Of a DNA stretch of 64,000 bases, positions 8,225-16,027 are shown in pieces; positions within the stretch are counted from its first letter, which is position 1; the number at the start of each line of letters is the position of its first letter. Source of the stretch: Pseudomonadota bacterium. GTDB lineage: Bacteria > Pseudomonadota > Gammaproteobacteria > Steroidobacterales > Steroidobacteraceae. The stretch lies in NCBI GenBank assembly GCA_963205255.1, contig CAUJIK010000063.1, positions 47,753-111,752 on the forward strand. Direction: 5' to 3'. A program made the position numbers and the translations under genes. The notes beneath the pieces are model-generated. The model did no database searches. It was given only the letters and a program-made list of their open reading frames with translations, and was not told the DNA's origin.

Positions 8225-8308
8225 TCGCGGAGACGCCCCCCGGGGCCGGCGGCCGGTGCGCTCCGCGGGCGTGGGGGTTACACTCCCGCGCCTTCATTGG
8301 AGAACCAC

Positions 8309-8731
8309 ATGTCCGAACCATCCACGCTGCTGATCGAAGAGATTTTCTACCCGACGCAGGAAGTGCGCTCGCAGAACAATCATGCCGTCCAGGGAGAGCG
8401 GGCGGGCACCCTGCTCAAGTTCGGCCGGCAGGTGCAGAAGCTCGAAAACCAGCCCGGCAAATACGCCCTGGCGGTTTCCGTGGGCAGCGACGATGAAAAG
8501 AGCCGCAACCCGCCCTATCACTTCGTCATCGAGGCCTATGCCATCGTGACCATCGGCGGCACGCCGCTGGAGGGCGAGGCGGCGGAGAAGTTCATCCTCA
8601 CCAATGGCCTGCCGTTGCTGATGGGCGCGATCCGCGAGCGTCTGGCCGACATCACGGCGCGCGCGCCCTGGGGTCGCTTCCTCGTCAACGCCCTGCCGCT
8701 GCAGGAGACGGTGCAGATCACGACGATGTGA
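8309..8731 (+). CDS. SecB-like protein
   Basis: A 140-residue protein with a SecB-like pattern: an N-terminal IEEIFYPTQEVRSQNNH strand, alternating beta strands (KYALAVSVGSDDE, YHFVIEAYAIVTIGG) and a terminal helix region LPLLMGAIRERLADITARAPWG followed by LPL. Canonical SecB is a tetrameric cytoplasmic chaperone that delivers unfolded preproteins to SecA. This sequence is clearly divergent, so it may be a SecB-like chaperone with another client. ATG 8309 has a ribosome site (GGAG) six bases before it. No toxin-antitoxin gene is next to it. Confidence 0.6.
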   Translation: MSEPSTLLIEEIFYPTQEVRSQNNHAVQGERAGTLLKFGRQVQKLENQPGKYALAVSVGSDDEKSRNPPYHFVIEAYAIVTIGGTPLEGEAAEKFILTNGLPLLMGAIRERLADITARAPWGRFLVNALPLQETVQITTM

Positions 8732-8743
8732 GCCCGGCGGGTT

Positions 8744-8777
8744 TTCGCGCGGCCTCTATATAAGAAGGCCGCGCGAA
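8744..8777. terminator. Bidirectional hairpin terminator between SecB-like gene and ompW-like gene
   Basis: A perfect 11-bp stem, TTCGCGCGGCC at 8744-8754 and GGCCGCGCGAA at 8767-8777, with a 12-base loop, lies in the short gap between two convergent genes. Four T residues precede the left arm and the flanking GGG/CCC allow extension. The placement strongly suggests two-way termination. Confidence 0.75.
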
Positions 8778-8785
8778 CCCGGACA

Positions 8786-9391
8786 TCAGTTCAGCTTGTA
8801 GCCGAAGCCGATGCTGACCCCGGTGGGGTTCAGATCGAGCGTGCCGATCTTCGAGCCACCGACCGTCACGCCGGTGCTGATCTGGATGTACTTCAGATCC
8901 GCGTTGAGCGACCAGCGATCCGACAGCGCATAGTCGAAGCCGGCCTGCAGCGCGAAGCCCGTGCTGGAGCTGTCCACCTTCGCTGCCCCACCCAGCACAT
9001 TGTCACGGCTGAAGAACAGCGTGAGGTTGAGGCCCGCGCCCACATAGGGCTTGAAGGCGCCCAGGCCGGTGAAGTGGTACTGGGCGAGCAGTGTCGGCGG
9101 CAGCGCCTTGACGCCGCCGGCATGCGCGCCGGCCACATCGATATCCACCGACTGCGGATAAGTCAGGATGATCTCCGCCGCCCAGCGATCGGTGAAGTAG
9201 TACGTGAAGTCCACTTCGGGAATCGCGCGGCTCTTGGCCTCGACCAGAACCGGCAGTGAATTCTGGCCGTTGTCGAAATCCAGGTACACCGCGCGGCCGC
9301 GCACCACCAGGTCGCCTGCGTCCGCGTGTGCCGAGGCCGCAGCGCCCATTGCGAGAGCTGCGAGGAAAGAAACAGACAAGCTCGTTCTCAT
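8786..9391 (-). CDS. OmpW family outer-membrane protein
   Basis: A 201-residue protein with a cleavable signal peptide (about 26 residues, ending AHADAG) followed by an eight-stranded OmpW-type barrel. Typical segments are a PEVDFTYYFTDRWAAEIIL strand pair, PPTLLAQYHF, FKPYVGAGLNLTLFF, and a C-terminal barrel strand ending in aromatic/hydrophobic residues (IGFGYKLN). The ATG at 9391 is used rather than GTG 9400 because GAAGGTG lies just upstream of it. OmpW barrels form narrow hydrophobic channels; the physiological solute is unknown here. Confidence 0.9.
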   Translation of the reverse strand: MRTSLSVSFLAALAMGAAASAHADAGDLVVRGRAVYLDFDNGQNSLPVLVEAKSRAIPEVDFTYYFTDRWAAEIILTYPQSVDIDVAGAHAGGVKALPPTLLAQYHFTGLGAFKPYVGAGLNLTLFFSRDNVLGGAAKVDSSSTGFALQAGFDYALSDRWSLNADLKYIQISTGVTVGGSKIGTLDLNPTGVSIGFGYKLN

Positions 9392-9702
9392 GACAGTCAC
9401 CTTCAGGGAAAAAACTTTCTCCTTGATCGAGATGTTGTCATGACCCTGTCACTGCACTGTCACGGCAGTGATGATTGCGAAGAAATATTTTTGGCCTGCG
9501 CGTACGAGTCATTCGCATTTGCATGTGTCCGTTGATGCAGATACATGACGGATGGCTATGTGGGTATGCCTGAAACTCCGGAGCGTATTCCGTCGCGGCA
9601 TGTGATGGCGCTGAAAGATCATGTGTTGGAGGTGATCCCGGCCCGAAAGTGAATGCTATTTATCTTCGTCCCGAATTTCGGGGAATCTGGGACGGAGTGA
9701 TC
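9392..9702. promoter_or_regulatory. Divergent intergenic region between ompW-like gene and TonB receptor
   Basis: About 310 bases without a credible gene, holding the promoters of two divergent outer-membrane genes. Visible structure: TCACTGC at 9449-9455 with GCAGTGA at 9465-9471, and CCCGAA-T-TTCGGG at 9670-9682, which lies just before the receptor start and looks like an operator palindrome. The base composition is more AT-rich near 9476-9540. I cannot assign -35/-10 boxes with confidence. Confidence 0.5.
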
Positions 9703-12291
9703 ATGCATTCGAGAAGGGATATATCCGGCGAACGGCGCGTGGCGATGGCGGTCGCGGGCGTTCTGCTGATGGCGGCCATCGCGCAGGTGCACGCACAGGA
9801 CAGCCGGGAAACGGCGCCGGCCGCCGCTCTGGGAGAAGTGGTGGTGACCGGCACCCGCGCGGCCAACCGCACGGTGGAAGATGCCGTGGCGCCCATCGAC
9901 GTGATCAGCGCAGTAGCCCTGGAGCAGGCCAGTCGGGCCAACGTGCTCGAGCAACTGCAGACCAGCCTGCCGTCGTTCTTCGTCCCCAATGTACCCACTC
10001 CCAACGTGGGCAGCATGGTCCGCGCGGGCCAGTTGCGCGGCCAGAATCCTGGCCACACGCTGGTGCTCGTGAACGGCAAGCGCCGCCACTCCACGGCCTT
10101 TCTCGGAGCCGGTGGCTTCAGCGCCACCGCGCCGGTGGATCTGTCGACGATATCGAACAGCGCCATCAAGCGCGTCGAGGTGCTGCGCGATGGCGCATCG
10201 GCCATCTATGGCTCCGACGCGATCGCGGGTGTGATCAACATCATCACCGATGACGCCGCGGAAGGAACCTCCGCCTCGCTGCGGCGCGGCCGCTTCTTCG
10301 CGGGAGATGGAGACACGACGGTTGCGCAGGTCAGCCATGGTTTCCGCATAGGCGATGAGGGGCACCTGCGCATCTCCGGGCAGTACGATGACCAGAAGAT
10401 CGTGATCCGCAACAGCCCGGTGAATCCGAATCTGCTGTTCTATTTTCCGATCAGCACCATCACTGGACAGGAGGTCACGCCGGCCGGAACGCTGAGCTCC
10501 AACCCCTCCCTTCCCGCCAATGCCGTGCCAAATCCCCGGGAAGCCACGCGCGACAATCATGCATGGAAGAATCTGGGCAAGGCGCCGTTCAGGCTGGCGT
10601 CGGTCACGGCGGATTTCGGCTTGCCCGTGGGAAACACAGCCGAGGTCTACAGTTTCCTGAGTTTCGCGGACCGCAGTTCGCAGGCGCCGCAGAACTTCCG
10701 CACTCCCAATCGGGATGAGAATGTCCGTGCCATCTATCCCGACGGCTTCACGCCGGTGGAGGCGATCGAGGAAACCGACTGGTCGGTCCTGGCAGGTGTC
10801 CGTGGCGATGGTCTGGCGGGCTGGCAATGGGACCTGAGCTCGGTGTTCGGAAGGGATTCCATCGATCTGTTCGTTCACAACTCGATCAACGCCACCTATG
10901 GCCTCGAAAGCCCCACGGATTTCTACATCGGCGATCATCGCTACTCTGCCTGGACGAGCAATCTCGACCTGAAGCGTGAAGCGAGCCTGTTCTCCATTCC
11001 CGCGGGCCTGTCAGTGGGGCTGGAATACCGCCGCGAGAATTATCAGCAGGGGGCCGGTGATCCGGAATCCTATACGCACGGCGGCCAGCCGGTGCTGGAT
11101 GGGCCGCGCGCCGGCACACCGCTGGGCAATTCGCTCGCGGTGTCGCAGGCGCTCCCGGGCTACAGTCCGGCCGCGGTGCAGGATATCCATCGCGGCGCGC
11201 TGTCGCTGTACGCGGGTCTGAGCCTGCAGCCGGCCGAGAAATGGGCGCTGGATCTTGCCGTCCGTGGTGAAGACTTCTCCGATTTCGGATCACACGCCAC
11301 CTGGCGTGTATCGAGCCGCTACGACTTCGCTCCGCGTTTCGCGCTGCGCGGCACCGTCAGCACGGGATTCCATGCGCCCGCGCTGGCTGCCCTGTCCTAT
11401 CGTGCTGTCGGCAACGCAAACACCAGCACCAACTACACGCTGGCCGTGACCTCGCCGGAAGCCCTGGCGCTGGGCGCGAAGCCGCTGCAGCCCGAAACGT
11501 CGGTGAACTACAGCCTGGGATTCGTCCTGAAGCCCTTCGAGGGCTGGACGCTTGCGGTGGATGCCTACCAGATCGAGATCAGCGACCGGATCACCCAGAT
11601 CGGCAACTTCAACACGGCGGCGCGCCCGCTCGGACCCGCGGCGCCGTCGCCGTCGCTTTCCGAGCAGCTCACCAATGGCGTGATCCTGCGCGGCGACGGC
11701 ATCAGCTATCTGGTCAACTCATCCGACACGCGCACGCGCGGCCTGGAGGTGACGCTGGACAAGCGTTTCACGTTGCCCTGGGGTGGTTCGCTCGCGGCGT
11801 CCTATGCCGCGAACCTCAACCAGCTGGAACTCACGCGGATTGCCGATGCCGCTCCGGTCCTTGCGCAGTGGGGCATCACACTGCTGAGTGCGGGAGATGC
11901 CATCAACCTGCGCAACTCCGTGCCGAAGCAGCGGCATGTGCTGGGCCTGCACTGGACGCAGGGGCGTTTCGATGCCGCCCTCCGCCAGACTTTCTGGGGC
12001 AGTCTCGCCCGCTCCGGAACGGTGAACGTTCCGCCGACCACCGGGCCATGGGCAGGCATATCCACCATCGACTACAACATCGGGGACCTCTGGACCACGG
12101 ATGTGAACATCGGCTTCCAGGCGACCGACGCGCTGCGCTTCACACTGGCGGGCAACAACATCTTCGAGGCGAAGCCGACGCGCACGCCGGAGCCGCTGCT
12201 GGCTGCCCATCAGCTCTACTCCTACGGCAACAACGGCGGTGTGGGCCCGGAAGGTGGATTCGTGTCCCTCAAGGCCGAGTACCGCTTCTAG
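9703..12291 (+). CDS. TonB-dependent outer-membrane receptor
   Basis: An 862-residue receptor. After a signal peptide ending near AQVHAQ comes a TonB-box-like GEVVVTGTR, then the plug domain with VLVNGKRRHS and VEVLRDGASAIYGSDAIAGVINI, and a 22-strand barrel ending in the aromatic residue of AEYRF. It imports a large or scarce substrate across the outer membrane using TonB energy. ATG 9703 has GGAG eight bases upstream; a longer frame begins at 9649. The gene ends at a strong terminator. Downstream genes on the other strand are secreted proteins of unknown function. The substrate is unknown. Confidence 0.92.
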   Translation: MHSRRDISGERRVAMAVAGVLLMAAIAQVHAQDSRETAPAAALGEVVVTGTRAANRTVEDAVAPIDVISAVALEQASRANVLEQLQTSLPSFFVPNVPTPNVGSMVRAGQLRGQNPGHTLVLVNGKRRHSTAFLGAGGFSATAPVDLSTISNSAIKRVEVLRDGASAIYGSDAIAGVINIITDDAAEGTSASLRRGRFFAGDGDTTVAQVSHGFRIGDEGHLRISGQYDDQKIVIRNSPVNPNLLFYFPISTITGQEVTPAGTLSSNPSLPANAVPNPREATRDNHAWKNLGKAPFRLASVTADFGLPVGNTAEVYSFLSFADRSSQAPQNFRTPNRDENVRAIYPDGFTPVEAIEETDWSVLAGVRGDGLAGWQWDLSSVFGRDSIDLFVHNSINATYGLESPTDFYIGDHRYSAWTSNLDLKREASLFSIPAGLSVGLEYRRENYQQGAGDPESYTHGGQPVLDGPRAGTPLGNSLAVSQALPGYSPAAVQDIHRGALSLYAGLSLQPAEKWALDLAVRGEDFSDFGSHATWRVSSRYDFAPRFALRGTVSTGFHAPALAALSYRAVGNANTSTNYTLAVTSPEALALGAKPLQPETSVNYSLGFVLKPFEGWTLAVDAYQIEISDRITQIGNFNTAARPLGPAAPSPSLSEQLTNGVILRGDGISYLVNSSDTRTRGLEVTLDKRFTLPWGGSLAASYAANLNQLELTRIADAAPVLAQWGITLLSAGDAINLRNSVPKQRHVLGLHWTQGRFDAALRQTFWGSLARSGTVNVPPTTGPWAGISTIDYNIGDLWTTDVNIGFQATDALRFTLAGNNIFEAKPTRTPEPLLAAHQLYSYGNNGGVGPEGGFVSLKAEYRF

Positions 12292-12318
12292 CGGATACGA
12301 AGATTGCGGGTATTACGG

Positions 12319-12355
12319 ATGTCCGGCTGGCCTCGAGAGGTCAGCCGGACATTTT
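12319..12355 (+). terminator. Rho-independent terminator after TonB receptor
   Basis: A 15-bp stem with one G-U type pair: ATGTCCGGCTGGCCT at 12319-12333 and AGGTCAGCCGGACAT at 12338-12352, loop CGAG, followed by TTTT. It lies 28 bases after the receptor stop and just before the convergent gene end. Confidence 0.88.
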
Positions 12356-12364
12356 CGTTGGCTG

Positions 12365-13279
12365 CTACAGGCCGTAAGCGTCGGGTCCCGGCGGTGCGCT
12401 GGGCAGTGGCTCCGGATCGCCGTAGCCACGATTGCCGTCCGGGCCGATCACGCCGGCGCCGGGACCGATGTTGTCGGCTGCCAGATTGCTCTCGTTGCAG
12501 GCGTATTCCTGCTGACCGGCGCCTTCGGGTGACAGCGTCCATGTCCGGTTGAACTGGATGGGGACGGCGTAGTACTTCGGATCGGTGACGGTCATCTCCA
12601 GCCGGAAGTGGTGGAGATCAGGACGTGTCCAGCGTTCGATCACGCGGGTCTGGTTGCTGGTGGGATTGCCATTCTCGTCCAGCCATATCTTGTCGTGGGA
12701 GCTGTCGTGAAGCCCGCTGGTCTCGATGATCAGCGTATCGCCTTCCCAGCGCGCAACGGCGTTGCCGAAGTAGCGCGGCGGCGCATCCGGATTGATGCGG
12801 AGCTGGTCGCCAATGGATATGCGACGGCTGGTGTTGTAGTTGTAGGTGAAGGCAATGCGCTGCGGCGTGTGCAGCACTTCGAATGGCAGTCCGCTGCCGT
12901 TGTGACGGGGTATGCCTCCGAGTATGCACAAGGCTTCTGGATCGACAGTATGGTTCTGCGAATAGAGCACCGCCCGCTTTCCCGTCTCGGTGAAGGGCAG
13001 CTGGAATCCGGGCTGGTCCTTGCCCAGGTTTCCGCCAGGTTTGCCCGGCTCGCGCACCGGCCTCCAGAAGCCGGTGAACAACGGTTTGCCGTCAGCGCCA
13101 CGCGGCGCATCGACGACCGGCCCTTCGTAAGGCTGGCCGCGCATGAGCGAGGAGGTCTGCTCTTCGGCGCCGGATGCGGCAGCTGGCGCGGCGGCGTTCG
13201 AGGTGTTCCGGGGCAGCAAGGTCACTGCGCCGATGATCGCGAGAGCGACGGCGCTCCCGATGGCATTGAAGTTTCGCAT
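12365..13279 (-). CDS. Secreted protein of unknown function, paralogue of the adjacent gene
   Basis: A 304-residue protein with an N-terminal signal/anchor segment. I do not recognise a named family. It shares a long set of blocks with the neighbouring 13286-14260 product: KPLFTGFWRP, GNLGKDQPGF, DPEALC..GIPR, LPFEVLHTPQR, RWEGDTLIIET, IERWTRPDLHHFRLEMT and a GPGAGVIGPDGNRG tail. The conserved Trp, Asp and His residues suggest a folded beta-rich domain. The gap between the two genes is six bases, so they form an operon, and tandem duplication is the likely origin. Both share the region with a TonB receptor and a DUF6152 gene. Confidence 0.8.
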   Translation of the reverse strand: MRNFNAIGSAVALAIIGAVTLLPRNTSNAAAPAAASGAEEQTSSLMRGQPYEGPVVDAPRGADGKPLFTGFWRPVREPGKPGGNLGKDQPGFQLPFTETGKRAVLYSQNHTVDPEALCILGGIPRHNGSGLPFEVLHTPQRIAFTYNYNTSRRISIGDQLRINPDAPPRYFGNAVARWEGDTLIIETSGLHDSSHDKIWLDENGNPTSNQTRVIERWTRPDLHHFRLEMTVTDPKYYAVPIQFNRTWTLSPEGAGQQEYACNESNLAADNIGPGAGVIGPDGNRGYGDPEPLPSAPPGPDAYGL

Positions 13280-13285
13280 GATTAT

Positions 13286-14260
13286 TTACCGGGCATTGCC
13301 TGAAGGAGGATCCGAGGGTTTAGGCTTGTTCTTGCGATACAGCCAGTAGCCAGTGCCACGAGCCGAATCCACGGAGCCCAGGGGAAGGTCAGGAACAATC
13401 TGGCCCCCGGGTCCGAATCCACGGTTGCCGTCAGCGCCGATTGCGCCGGGGCCGGGCTCCAGATGGGTGAGCACCCACGGTGTGTTCCATTCGCAGGAGA
13501 ACTCTTCCAGTGTCTCTCCCGGCTCGCCGATGACCCAGCTGCGGGTATAAGTGACGGGTTGGGAGTAATAGACCGGGTCCGTGTAGGTCAGCTCGAGCTG
13601 GAGATGATGGAAATCCGGCCGTGTCCAGCGCTCGATGATGCGAGCCTGGCTGCTTTGCGGATTGCCGTTGTCGTCGAGCCAGAATTTCCCGTCCGCGCTG
13701 TCCTTGAAACCGTTGGATTCCACTACCAGCGTGTCGCCCTCCCAGCGGCCGGCGGCATTGCCAAGGTAGCGGGGATCGGGATCTTCTTCCGTGCCGCGGC
13801 CGTCCAGCCATACCCAGCGGTGCCAGCTGAGATAGAAGAAGATTCCCAGGCGTTTTGGTGTGTGCAGGATCTCGAACGGCAGCACGCCGGTCAGCAACCG
13901 CGGAATTCCGGTGATCAGGCAACGGGCTTCGGGATCAATGGTGCCTGTCAGGTTGTGGTGGAGCGCGGCCTTGCCCTGGTCCGTATAGGGCAGAGTGAAT
14001 CCAGGCTGGTCCTTGCCGAGATTGCCGTCCGGCTTGCCATCTTCCCGCAACAGTTTCCAGTAGCCCGTGAACAGAGGCTTGCCTTCCTGGTCACGTGGCG
14101 CCGGTTTCTCTGCGCCGCTGTAGGGCTTGCCCAGCAGTACGGACTCGGCCGAAGGGAGGGCTGTAGTGTTGATGGAGGGCTTCGCGCAGGCCGACAGTGA
14201 CAGCACGGCGGCTGCAACAGCGGCCGCTGTCATCGTCATTCGGAACGACACATGGTGCAT
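13286..14260 (-). CDS. Lipoprotein of unknown function, paralogue of the adjacent gene
   Basis: A 324-residue lipoprotein (lipobox LSAC after a hydrophobic stretch). Its blocks match the downstream paralogue: KPLFTGYWKLL, GNLGKDQPGF, DPEARCLITGIPR, LPFEILHTPKR, RWEGDTLVVES, IERWTRPDFHHLQLELT and GPGAIGADGNRG. It has a longer Lys/Pro-rich C-terminus. Unlike its partner it keeps an acylated Cys, so one copy is membrane-anchored and the other probably soluble or differently anchored. ATG 14260 is assumed; ATG 14242 is an alternative. The function is unknown. Confidence 0.82.
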   Translation of the reverse strand: MHHVSFRMTMTAAAVAAAVLSLSACAKPSINTTALPSAESVLLGKPYSGAEKPAPRDQEGKPLFTGYWKLLREDGKPDGNLGKDQPGFTLPYTDQGKAALHHNLTGTIDPEARCLITGIPRLLTGVLPFEILHTPKRLGIFFYLSWHRWVWLDGRGTEEDPDPRYLGNAAGRWEGDTLVVESNGFKDSADGKFWLDDNGNPQSSQARIIERWTRPDFHHLQLELTYTDPVYYSQPVTYTRSWVIGEPGETLEEFSCEWNTPWVLTHLEPGPGAIGADGNRGFGPGGQIVPDLPLGSVDSARGTGYWLYRKNKPKPSDPPSGNAR

Positions 14261-14326
14261 CTAGAGTATTCCTGGATGGAGAGGCATGGAATGGAGCATG
14301 GTAGGTGTGCCCCGCCGGGCTCATTA

Positions 14327-14355
14327 GGCAATGTGGCAATGTCCTCATGCCACAT
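14327..14355. promoter_or_regulatory. Inverted repeat and tandem octamer in divergent promoter region
   Basis: In the 169-base gap between the divergent lipoprotein and DUF6152 genes, ATGTGGCA (14331-14338) and TGCCACAT (14348-14355) form a perfect 8-bp inverted repeat with nine bases between. GGCAATGT occurs twice in tandem at 14327-14334 and 14335-14342. Position and symmetry fit a regulator-binding site; the regulator is unknown. Confidence 0.5.
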
Positions 14356-14429
14356 CGGAATTTGTGGCCCGGGAATGCGATGTCCTAGCATCGATCTCCA
14401 TTCATGCTGCCTTCTGCTCGAGGATAACG

Positions 14430-14879
14430 ATGCTCCCGATTCGTCCGCTCATCGCCGCCGCCGTTCTGGCGTCGGCATTCGTCATCGGCATCCCGGAGTC
14501 GCGGGCGCATCATTCCTTTGCCGCCATGTACGACGCCACCAAGCCGATACGTCTGGTCGGCACTCTCAGCAAGGTGGAGTGGACCAACCCGCATGCTTCC
14601 TTTCACCTGGAAGTGAAGGGCCGGAACGGTGAAACGACGAGCTGGATCTGCGAAGGCGCAGGGCCAGGATCCCTGTCGCGTCGCGGCTTCAACAAGTCGG
14701 ATGTGAAAGTCGGCGACACACTGGTCGTGGACGGCTATCTCGCGCGCAGCGGCAAGCGGGTGATCGATGCACAGCGCATTACCCTGCCCGGCGGGCGCGT
14801 GTTCTCCATCGGCTCTTCCGGCGCCGGCGGGCCGGGCGATGAGGCGGCTCCATTGCCTGGTGGAGCGCAGACGCGATAG
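14430..14879 (+). CDS. DUF6152 family exported protein
   Basis: A 149-residue protein with a signal peptide ending in SRA, immediately followed by the family hallmark HHSFAAMYDATKPI. Further family blocks are LSKVEWTNPHASFHLEV, SLSRRGFNKSDVKVGD and RITLPGGR. The family is small, periplasmic and uncharacterised, with an OB-like beta barrel expected. ATG 14430 follows a GAGGA ribosome site. It is divergent from the pair of paralogous secreted proteins and probably belongs with them functionally. Confidence 0.85.
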   Translation: MLPIRPLIAAAVLASAFVIGIPESRAHHSFAAMYDATKPIRLVGTLSKVEWTNPHASFHLEVKGRNGETTSWICEGAGPGSLSRRGFNKSDVKVGDTLVVDGYLARSGKRVIDAQRITLPGGRVFSIGSSGAGGPGDEAAPLPGGAQTR

Positions 14880-15045
14880 GGCCGGTGAAGTCACGCTGGT
14901 CGGATAGCGGTGCGCACATGGTCACGGCGCGGTAACGAACTGCCCCGAATGCGACCTGGAGGTTATAGGAAGGCATTTGCGCACGTTCTAATCACATGCG
15001 CTGGCGTCATTGTTCGAGCTGCATGCGGCATGTGAATCTTGTTGC

Positions 15046-16020
15046 ATGAAACTTCAGCAACTGCGATTCCTCGCCACAGTTGTCCAGAGCGATCTGAACA
15101 TCACCACGGCGGCATCCCGGCTCTTTACCACCCAGCCGGCGGTGAGCAAGCAGTTGCGGCAGCTCGAGCAGGAGCTCGGCTTCAGCATTTTCGAGCGGCG
15201 CGGACGCGCCCTAGCCCGAGTAACCGGGCCCGGTGAGCGCGTGATCGAGTGCTCGATGCGCATCCTGCGCGAAATCCAGAACATCAAGGGAATTTCCACC
15301 GAGTTCAAGGATGAGAGCGCCGGGACGCTGTCGATCGGAACCACTCACACACAGGCGCGCTACGTGCTGCCGCCCATCATCAAGGCCTTCCGCGAACGCT
15401 ATCCGAAAGTGCAGTTCAACCTGCTGCAAGGCACGTCCGAGCAGATTGCCGAGATGGCGCAGAATGGCCGTATCGATCTTGCCATCGCCACGGGATCGGG
15501 CTCCCTGTTCCAGAAGTTCGTGTTGCTGCCATGCTACCGCTGGTACCGGCAGGTGATCGTCCCGCACGATCATCCGCTGACGCAATCCCGGCACCTCACC
15601 CTGAAGGAACTGGGCGCACACCCCATCGTGAGTTACGTGTTCAGTTTCACGGGGCCGTCCTCGCTGACCGATGCCTTCGCGGCATGCGACATACGCCCCA
15701 ACATCGCGCTGGCGGCACGCGACGCCGATGTGATCAAGACCTATGTGCGGCTGGGCATAGGAGTCGGCATCATCGCGAACATGGCCATCGATCCGCAGCA
15801 GGACGATGATCTGGTGCGCATCGAGGCCTCACACCTGTTCCCGATGCATGTCACCTGGGTGGGCTTCGATCGCTCGGCGCTGCTGCGCAGCTATGTATAC
15901 GACTTCATCGGCATGCTGGCGCCGCATCTGAATCGCAGGTTGATCGACAGGGCGCGCTCCACCGCCAATCAGGCGGAGACCGATGCCGTATTCCAGGACG
16001 TGGAGTTGCCGCTGCACTGA
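15046..16020 (+). CDS. cysB: LysR-type transcriptional regulator CysB
   Basis: A 324-residue regulator close to enterobacterial CysB over its whole length. It begins MKLQQLRFLATVV, with the winged helix TTQPAVSKQLRQLEQELG. The effector domain has GTTHTQARYVLP, LLQGTSEQIAEM, FSFTGPSSLTDAF and the strongly conserved DADVIKTYVRLGIGVGIIA, and the protein ends in a FQDVELP tail. CysB activates sulfate-assimilation genes in response to N-acetylserine and limiting sulfur. The sulfate transporter genes lie 3.6 kb downstream, consistent with this role. Its own promoter lies in the 166-base gap before it. Confidence 0.94.
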   Translation: MKLQQLRFLATVVQSDLNITTAASRLFTTQPAVSKQLRQLEQELGFSIFERRGRALARVTGPGERVIECSMRILREIQNIKGISTEFKDESAGTLSIGTTHTQARYVLPPIIKAFRERYPKVQFNLLQGTSEQIAEMAQNGRIDLAIATGSGSLFQKFVLLPCYRWYRQVIVPHDHPLTQSRHLTLKELGAHPIVSYVFSFTGPSSLTDAFAACDIRPNIALAARDADVIKTYVRLGIGVGIIANMAIDPQQDDDLVRIEASHLFPMHVTWVGFDRSALLRSYVYDFIGMLAPHLNRRLIDRARSTANQAETDAVFQDVELPLH

Positions 16021-16027
16021 GCGGCGG

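Noticed and set aside
9619..10938. A 439-codon minus-strand frame opposite the first TonB receptor
   Set aside because: It overlaps the well-supported plug domain region and shows no protein family features.
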